From JAWKTV01 sp041398905 (GTDB taxonomy: Bacteria > Planctomycetota > Planctomycetia > Planctomycetales > Planctomycetaceae): 64,000 nt of DNA. The position numbers and the translations under genes were made by a program. Under the pieces are notes generated by a model that worked only from the letters and a program-made list of their open reading frames with translations, searched no databases and was not told where the DNA came from. Below are positions 59,311 to 64,000 of this stretch, piece after piece; positions within the stretch are counted from its first letter, which is position 1, and every line of letters starts with the position of its first letter. The DNA lies in NCBI GenBank assembly GCA_041398905.1, contig JAWKTV010000004.1, forward strand, positions 248,001 through 312,000, read 5' to 3'.

Positions 59311-60787
59311 TCAGAACATGGGCGCGTAGTGGCGGTACCAGTCGCTTTGGAAGAGTTCGCCGGGGTCGTATTTGCGTTTGAGACGGAAGAAGTCCGTAAT
59401 GCGGGGGTGACAGGCGGTCAGGTGCGTGGCGGTGCCCCAGCGGTGGTAGGTGAGGTAGAACGTCCCATGATACTGCACCACGCGGTCGAGGATGCGGCGG
59501 AAGTGGTCCGGCGCGGCGGCACGGTCGGCGGGCGTTGCGCGGACATGCAGGTTGCAGACCACACAGGCGAACCGTTCGCGCGCCCACGGGAGGAACGTTT
59601 CGTGATCCTGCTCGATGAACCGGATGGTGCCGTAGGAGACGTCGGCTCCGTGCGTCAGCAGGTCGGCCCGCACGGACGACAGAAACGCCATCAGGTCGTC
59701 GCGGCGAACGTAGACCTCGGTGATCATTTCGGTTCCCTGGTCGGGTTGCACGGCATCGCGATGGCCGGTGAAGTTCCCCGCCAGTTGATGCGTGTCGGAC
59801 CAGTAAACTTGCCCCTCTGTGCGTAGATAGTGGCAGGCGTACTCTTCGAACGCGGGCCTTGTCGGTGCGAATCAGCCGGTAGAGGCCGCGCGCCCAGTCG
59901 TCGCGCGAGAGCGACGCGGGCGCGTCCAACGACGTGTCGATGGCGACGGGGGCATAGCAACTGCAGATCCCCGGATGCAGTTCGGCATCGCACTGCAGGT
60001 CGATGGAGTATTGGCAGTCTCCGAATACGAAACCTTCAGCGATGCGCTGGTCGCAGAGCGGGAGCAGGTCGCGCACGGGAAGCAACCGCACATGCCGCTG
60101 GACCTTGTAGCGGCGGGCGAGCCGCAACGTCACACGGACGACGACGCCGAACAGTCCATAGCCGCCGACAGCCAGCGAGAAGAGTTCGGAGTTCTCGGAC
60201 CGGCTGCAGGTCAGGATGTCGCCTCGGGCGTCGACGAGGTCGAACGACTCGACATCCCCAACGAACGGGGGTCGCGACAGGCTGCGGCCGTGCACATTTG
60301 CCGAGAGTGACCCGCCGATGGTCACGTCATCGACCCCGGTTTGCTTCTCCCGAATCGTCCAGCAATCGATCACGCCGGGCTGGAGTCGATGCAGCTCCGC
60401 GATCAGTTCGGGCCACATGATCCCGGCCTCAACGGTCACCAGCCCGCGCGCGGTGTCGAGCGACGTCACGCGCCGGAGTGCTGTCAGGTCGATCTGCCAG
60501 TTGTCGGTGCCGAATTGCTGGCCGCCCATCGCATGCCGCCCCCCGGAGAGGCTGAGCATCGCCCCGCCCGCCGCCGCGCGTCGCACGATACCTTGCACGT
60601 CCTCGACCGTCGCTGGCCGGAACACACAGCGTACACGGGTGCGGTTGAGCTGTGACTGAGCGTCGTTGACCCACGCGCCGTCCGCGGCCCCGGCCATATC
60701 GGGGACGCGGCCGCCGGGGAAAACAAGCTGGTCACCTTGAATCTCCGAACCAGAGAGGTCTGGCCAGTTGTGCCTGGGGGTTGTCAT
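59311..60787 (-). CDS. FAD-binding oxidoreductase (VAO/PCMH type), frame break near 59850
   Basis: A flavoenzyme of about 491 residues from ATG 60787. The PCMH FAD-binding region reads RTRVRCVFRPATVEDVQGIV, MLSLSGGRHAMGGQQFG, VTIGGSLSANVHGR and LAVGGYGLFGVV. The His in GRHAMGG could be the covalent flavin attachment site, as in gulonolactone/cytokinin-type oxidases. The frame then slips at about 59848-59856 (literal KARVRRVRL; expected FEEYACHYLRTEGQ) and continues to the stop at 59311 with WGTATHLTACHPRITDFF and LKRKYDPGELFQSDWYRHY, the usual C-terminus. The net change is +1 or -2, probably an indel. Substrate unknown. Confidence 0.85.
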
Positions 60788-61003
60788 CACCGTTGACCCT
60801 GCGCTGCGTCGAAATCAGCCTCGCGGTTGGAGACAGCGGGTTTCGCGGGGCTGGTCAGCCCTTAACGGCGCAACGAGCCGGCCGATATCACGCCGGTTGT
60901 GTAAGCGTAGCCCCCAATCGACCCCGCGATCCCGGCGCCACAGTTGATCTGCGGCGGCCGAGACCGTTGCGAGCGAGTTCGCGGGTGGGTGAGTTACACC
61001 GCC

Positions 61004-63089
61004 TCAATGCACCCGCATGCCGGGCTTTGCGCCGTCGTCGGGGTTGAGGAGGAAGATCTCTTTGCCGCCCGGTCCGCAGGCGAGGACCATGCCTTCGCTG
61101 AGGCCGAACCGCATCTTGCGCGGGGCCAGGTTCGCGCAGCAGATGACCAGCCGTCCGACAAGGTCTTCCGGCTGATAGACGCTCTTGATCCCCGCGAAGA
61201 CGTTGCGGCGTTCTTCGCCGCCCAGCGACAACGTGAGCTGCAGCAGTTTGTCGGCTCCCTCGACGTGGTTCGCCTCCAGCACACGGGCCACCCGCATATC
61301 GACCTTCATCAGATCATCGATCGTGCAGTGTTCGGCGACGAGCGGTTCCTTCTCCATCGCCTCGGGGCCATCGTTGAACGGCGTCGCCGCCCCGGCCGCG
61401 GTCGACTCGGCACCGTCGGCCAACGACTCTTTGGAATCTTCAATCATCGCTTCTACCTTGTTGGGATCGACACGCGTGAGCATGTGCTGGAACTGGCCGA
61501 CCGGCGTGCCGGTCAGCGGGGTCTGGGAATCCTCCCAGTGTTGGATGGGAGCGCCGAGCAACTCGGCCGTTTGCTCCGCGAGCCTGGGGAGCACCGGTGC
61601 GAGGTAGACGACGATCTGCCGGAACAGGTTGAGCGTGACGCTGCAGACGTCGCGCAGCTCCTCGGCTCGCGTTTCGTCCTTGCGGATTTTCCACGGCTCC
61701 TGACTGTCGACATACTGGTTCGCCCGGTCGGCGAGCTGCATGATCTCCCGCATCGCGCCGTTGTAGTCGCAGTTCTCGTACAGGCTGGCGATCCTTTCGC
61801 CGGCCGCGGCTCCCTGGGAGAACAGGCCGTTGTCGTCGGGGTAGGTTGCACTCAGTGATTGCCCGGCGACGAACTTGGCGGACCGGCTGGCGCGGTTCAC
61901 CACCTTACCCACGAGGTCGCTGTCGACCTTCTTCCGGAAGTCTTCGAAGTCGAGGTCGAGGTCGTCGAGCCGGGGGCCGAGCTTGGAGGCGAAGTAGTAC
62001 CGCAGGTACGACGGGTCGAGGTGCGCGAGATACGTCGACGCCATGATGAACGTCCCTTCCGACTTGGACATCTTCTCCCCGCCGACCGTGAGGAAGCCGT
62101 GGATATGGACCTTCGTCGGCAGCGAGTAGCCGGCTGTTTTGAGGATGCCCGGCCAGAAGAGGGTGTGGAAGTACGTGATGTCCTTGCCGATGAAGTGGTG
62201 TATCTCGACGTCGTCGTTCCGCCACCAGTCGTCGAGCTGCTCGCCGTTCGCATCGCACCACTGTTGCGTGCTGGCGATGTAGCCGATCGGGGCATCAAAC
62301 CAGACGTACCAGTAGTTGCCCGGAAAGTCGGGAACCTCGAATCCGAAGTACTCCGGCGGCCTGGTGACGTCCCAGTCCATCAGTTCCTTCCGCGGATTGT
62401 TGGGGTCGCCGTCGACGCCCAGGAAGTGCCCTTTCAGATAGTTGGTCACCTCGGTCTGCAGGTGCTCGCCCGACTGCGTCCACTCTGCGAGGAAGTCGTG
62501 CAGTTGTTCCAACTGGATGAAGCGGTGCGGCTGCTCACGGAGTTCCGGGACGGCATCCGAGAGCGCACTCCGCGGGTCGATCAGGTCTTTGGGGGTGTAG
62601 TTCGCGAGGCACTTGCCGCAGTGGTCGCCGTACTGATTCTTCGCGCCGCACTTGGGGCAGGTGCCGCGAATGAAACGGTCGGCGAGGTAGGTTTGCGCCT
62701 TCGGGTCGTAGAACTGAACGACGTTCTTCTCGATCACCAGCCCCGCGTCGGTGACTCGCTTCCAGATCTCGTGACAGATCGCCCGGTTCTCGGGGCTGTT
62801 GGTCGACCCATAGTTGTCGAAGCTCAGACCAAACGCGTGGAAGTCCCGCTCGTGAGCCGCCTTCATCTCGGCGATCACCTCGACCTCGCTCCGCCCTTCC
62901 TGACGGGCGCGGATCATGATCGAAGTACCATGCGTGTCGTCGGCCCACATCCACAGGCAACGATGCCCGCGGAGCCTCTGGAACCGCACCCAGATATCCG
63001 TCTGGATGAACTCCACCATGTGCCCGATGTGGATATGCCCGTTGGCATAAGGCAGCAGCAGCGGTAACGAGAATGCGACGTTGAGTCAT
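61004..63089 (-). CDS. metG: Methionyl-tRNA synthetase, frame break at the N-terminus
   Basis: A synthetase of about 694 residues. ATG 63089 gives MTQRRILVT, then within about 63051-63063 the frame slips. The next frame carries LPYANGHIHIGHMVEFIQTD, including the HIGH motif, and runs to 61004. Further landmarks are the zinc knuckle CPKCGAKNQYGDHCGKC, KMSKS (GEKMSKSEGTF), a C-terminal helical anticodon domain and a Trbp111-like tRNA-binding module (DMRVARVLEANHVEGADKLL, GMVLACGPGG). One extra base in the GCTGCTGCTG repeat explains the break. MetG is essential, so a sequencing error is far likelier than inactivation. Confidence 0.93.
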
Positions 63090-63497
63090 GGATGTGGAAC
63101 GCGAAAGACTCGGTAATCAGAACGGGGCGGGCGCCCACCCGGCGGGCAACTCGCGCGTCAATTCGCCAAGCCCCCGCCAGCGGTGATCCTCCGCCAAACC
63201 GGCATTCTAGAAGAGCCATCGACCGGCCGAAAGGTTCGATCCCCGCCAGCCACTCCGCAGGTGCGGTCGCTGGCTCATGGAGGTGCAGACGTTGAACGCT
63301 ATGGCGCGGAGACGCGAAGTTGTCGCAGCCGGTCCGCAACCGTGTCGCGTTGGTGCTCACCGCCTTACCGTCCGTCAACAGCCCGTTGAAGCACGCGTTC
63401 ACCACTCCCCGTTCTCCGTTCGGTTGCCACCAACCATCCGCCGCGATACGTTCAAGCCCAGCCCAACCGACCGACTCCCATCAATCCCCCCGAACAC
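63090..63497. other. Gene-free interval before tRNA-Leu
   Basis: About 400 bases between metG (minus) and the tRNA gene. Short frames here have no resemblance to proteins. A tRNA promoter must lie here but no hexamer pair was clear. Confidence 0.4.
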
Positions 63498-63579
63498 GCG
63501 AGAGTGGTGGAATTGGCAGACACGCTGGATTTAGGATCCAGTGCCGCAAGGCGTGCAGGTTCAAGTCCTGTCTCTCGCA
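63498..63579 (+). tRNA. tRNA-Leu (anticodon UAG)
   Basis: An 82-nt cloverleaf. The acceptor stem is GCGAGAG/CTCTCGC (63498-63504 and 63572-63578) with discriminator A. The anticodon stem CTGGA/TCCAG holds loop TTTAGGA with anticodon TAG at 63532-63534. A type II variable arm (TGCCGCAAGGCGT) and T-loop GGTTCAAGTCC are present. The CCA end is not encoded. Confidence 0.97.
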
Positions 63580-63631
63580 ATTCGCTCTATTTTTGGTTGA
63601 GCCGGTGAGGCCGGTTTTCTGATTAGCCTGG

Positions 63632-64000
63632 ATGACTCGAATGATGATGCGACTGGTTTTCGCACTGTTGGCCCTGCAGTTCGCTGCGGGGTCGCTCTCG
63701 GCGGCGGCGGTGCTGGTGGAGGCGGAGGCCTTTGCCGAGCACGGGGGCTGGTCGCTCGACACGCAGTCGATCACCGCGATGGGGTCGCCGTATTTGCTGG
63801 CTCACGGGCTGGGTCAGCCGGTGAAGGGTGCGACGACGCGCGTCACGTTCGCTGAGCCAGGGACGTATCACGTCTACGTTCGGACCAAGGACTGGGTGGC
63901 CCGGTGGAACGCGCCGGGGACGCCGGGGCGGTTTCAGTTGCTGGTCAATGGCGCGGCGTTGCCGACTGAGTTCGGGACGACTGGGGCCGAGTGGTATTGG
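63632..64000 (+). CDS. N-terminal fragment of an exported FAD-dependent oxidoreductase-type protein
   Basis: Open from ATG 63632 to the right edge (123 codons; ATG 63641-63647 are alternative starts). A signal peptide (LVFALLALQFAAGSLSAAA) precedes VEAEAFAEHGGWSLDTQSI, MGSPYLLAHGLGQPV, YHVYVRTKDWVARW and PGRFQLLVNG. This N-terminal beta domain is the hallmark of planctomycete exported FAD-dependent oxidoreductases that are sometimes annotated as xanthan lyase. The flavin domain should follow outside the window. Confidence 0.65.
   Translation, partial: MTRMMMRLVFALLALQFAAGSLSAAAVLVEAEAFAEHGGWSLDTQSITAMGSPYLLAHGLGQPVKGATTRVTFAEPGTYHVYVRTKDWVARWNAPGTPGRFQLLVNGAALPTEFGTTGAEWYW

Overview
This 64 kb window is GC-rich and gene-dense and almost certainly comes from a planctomycete of the class Planctomycetia. 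The markers are two DUF1501 proteins, a PSCyt1/PSCyt2/PSD1 protein, a BatA/von Willebrand protein, a YkgJ protein, STAS proteins, and a diderm envelope set (LpxA, BamA). Most of the window is ordinary chromosomal core. No phage, IS element or CRISPR array was seen.

Layout. 0-9.4 kb: ABC permease start, LutB, LpxA, FtsW-type SEDS protein, DUF1294 protein, rplS-yraN, YkgJ protein, UbiA-type prenyltransferase. 9.7-15.8 kb: response regulator with a degenerate ATPase-like domain, double-FHA protein, ruvC, and a tight minus-strand trpA-ASCH-rlmL operon. 16-19.4 kb: DUF1501 protein, STAS protein, exported STN-domain protein. 19.7-26.6 kb: BatA/vWA membrane protein facing a minus-strand group of two membrane-anchored coiled-coil proteins, a tiny membrane protein and a HerA-like ATPase. 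27.2-32 kb: STAS membrane protein, GspE/PilB-like ATPase, small membrane protein, aspartokinase. 32.6-39.1 kb: hpt, serine hydrolase, a 1.1 kb gene-free rho leader with a near-consensus promoter, rho with a long disordered N-terminus and its own hairpin terminator, gltX. 39.2-46.5 kb: SH3 envelope protein, rarA, and a 1,340-residue envelope protein. 47-53 kb: hybrid histidine kinase and a DUF1501/PSD1 pair. 53-64 kb: bamA, queG, a tract of gene remnants with an integron attC-like site, FAD oxidoreductase, metG, tRNA-Leu(UAG), and the start of an exported oxidoreductase.

The main caveat is that about eleven single-frame breaks interrupt otherwise intact, often essential genes: ruvC, lysC, rho (two), metG, bamA, PSD1 (two), the FAD enzyme, the 1,340-residue protein and a micro-gene. 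Protein similarity resumes at once in another frame, and summed lengths fit the families. The simplest reading is uncorrected indels in the sequence, so these genes are annotated as whole spans with their junctions stated.

The most interesting structures are the folded attC-like site at 58719-58809 with adjacent truncated genes, the rho leader and disordered rho N-terminus, the coiled-coil/HerA membrane group, and the response regulator whose ATP-binding boxes are all lost.
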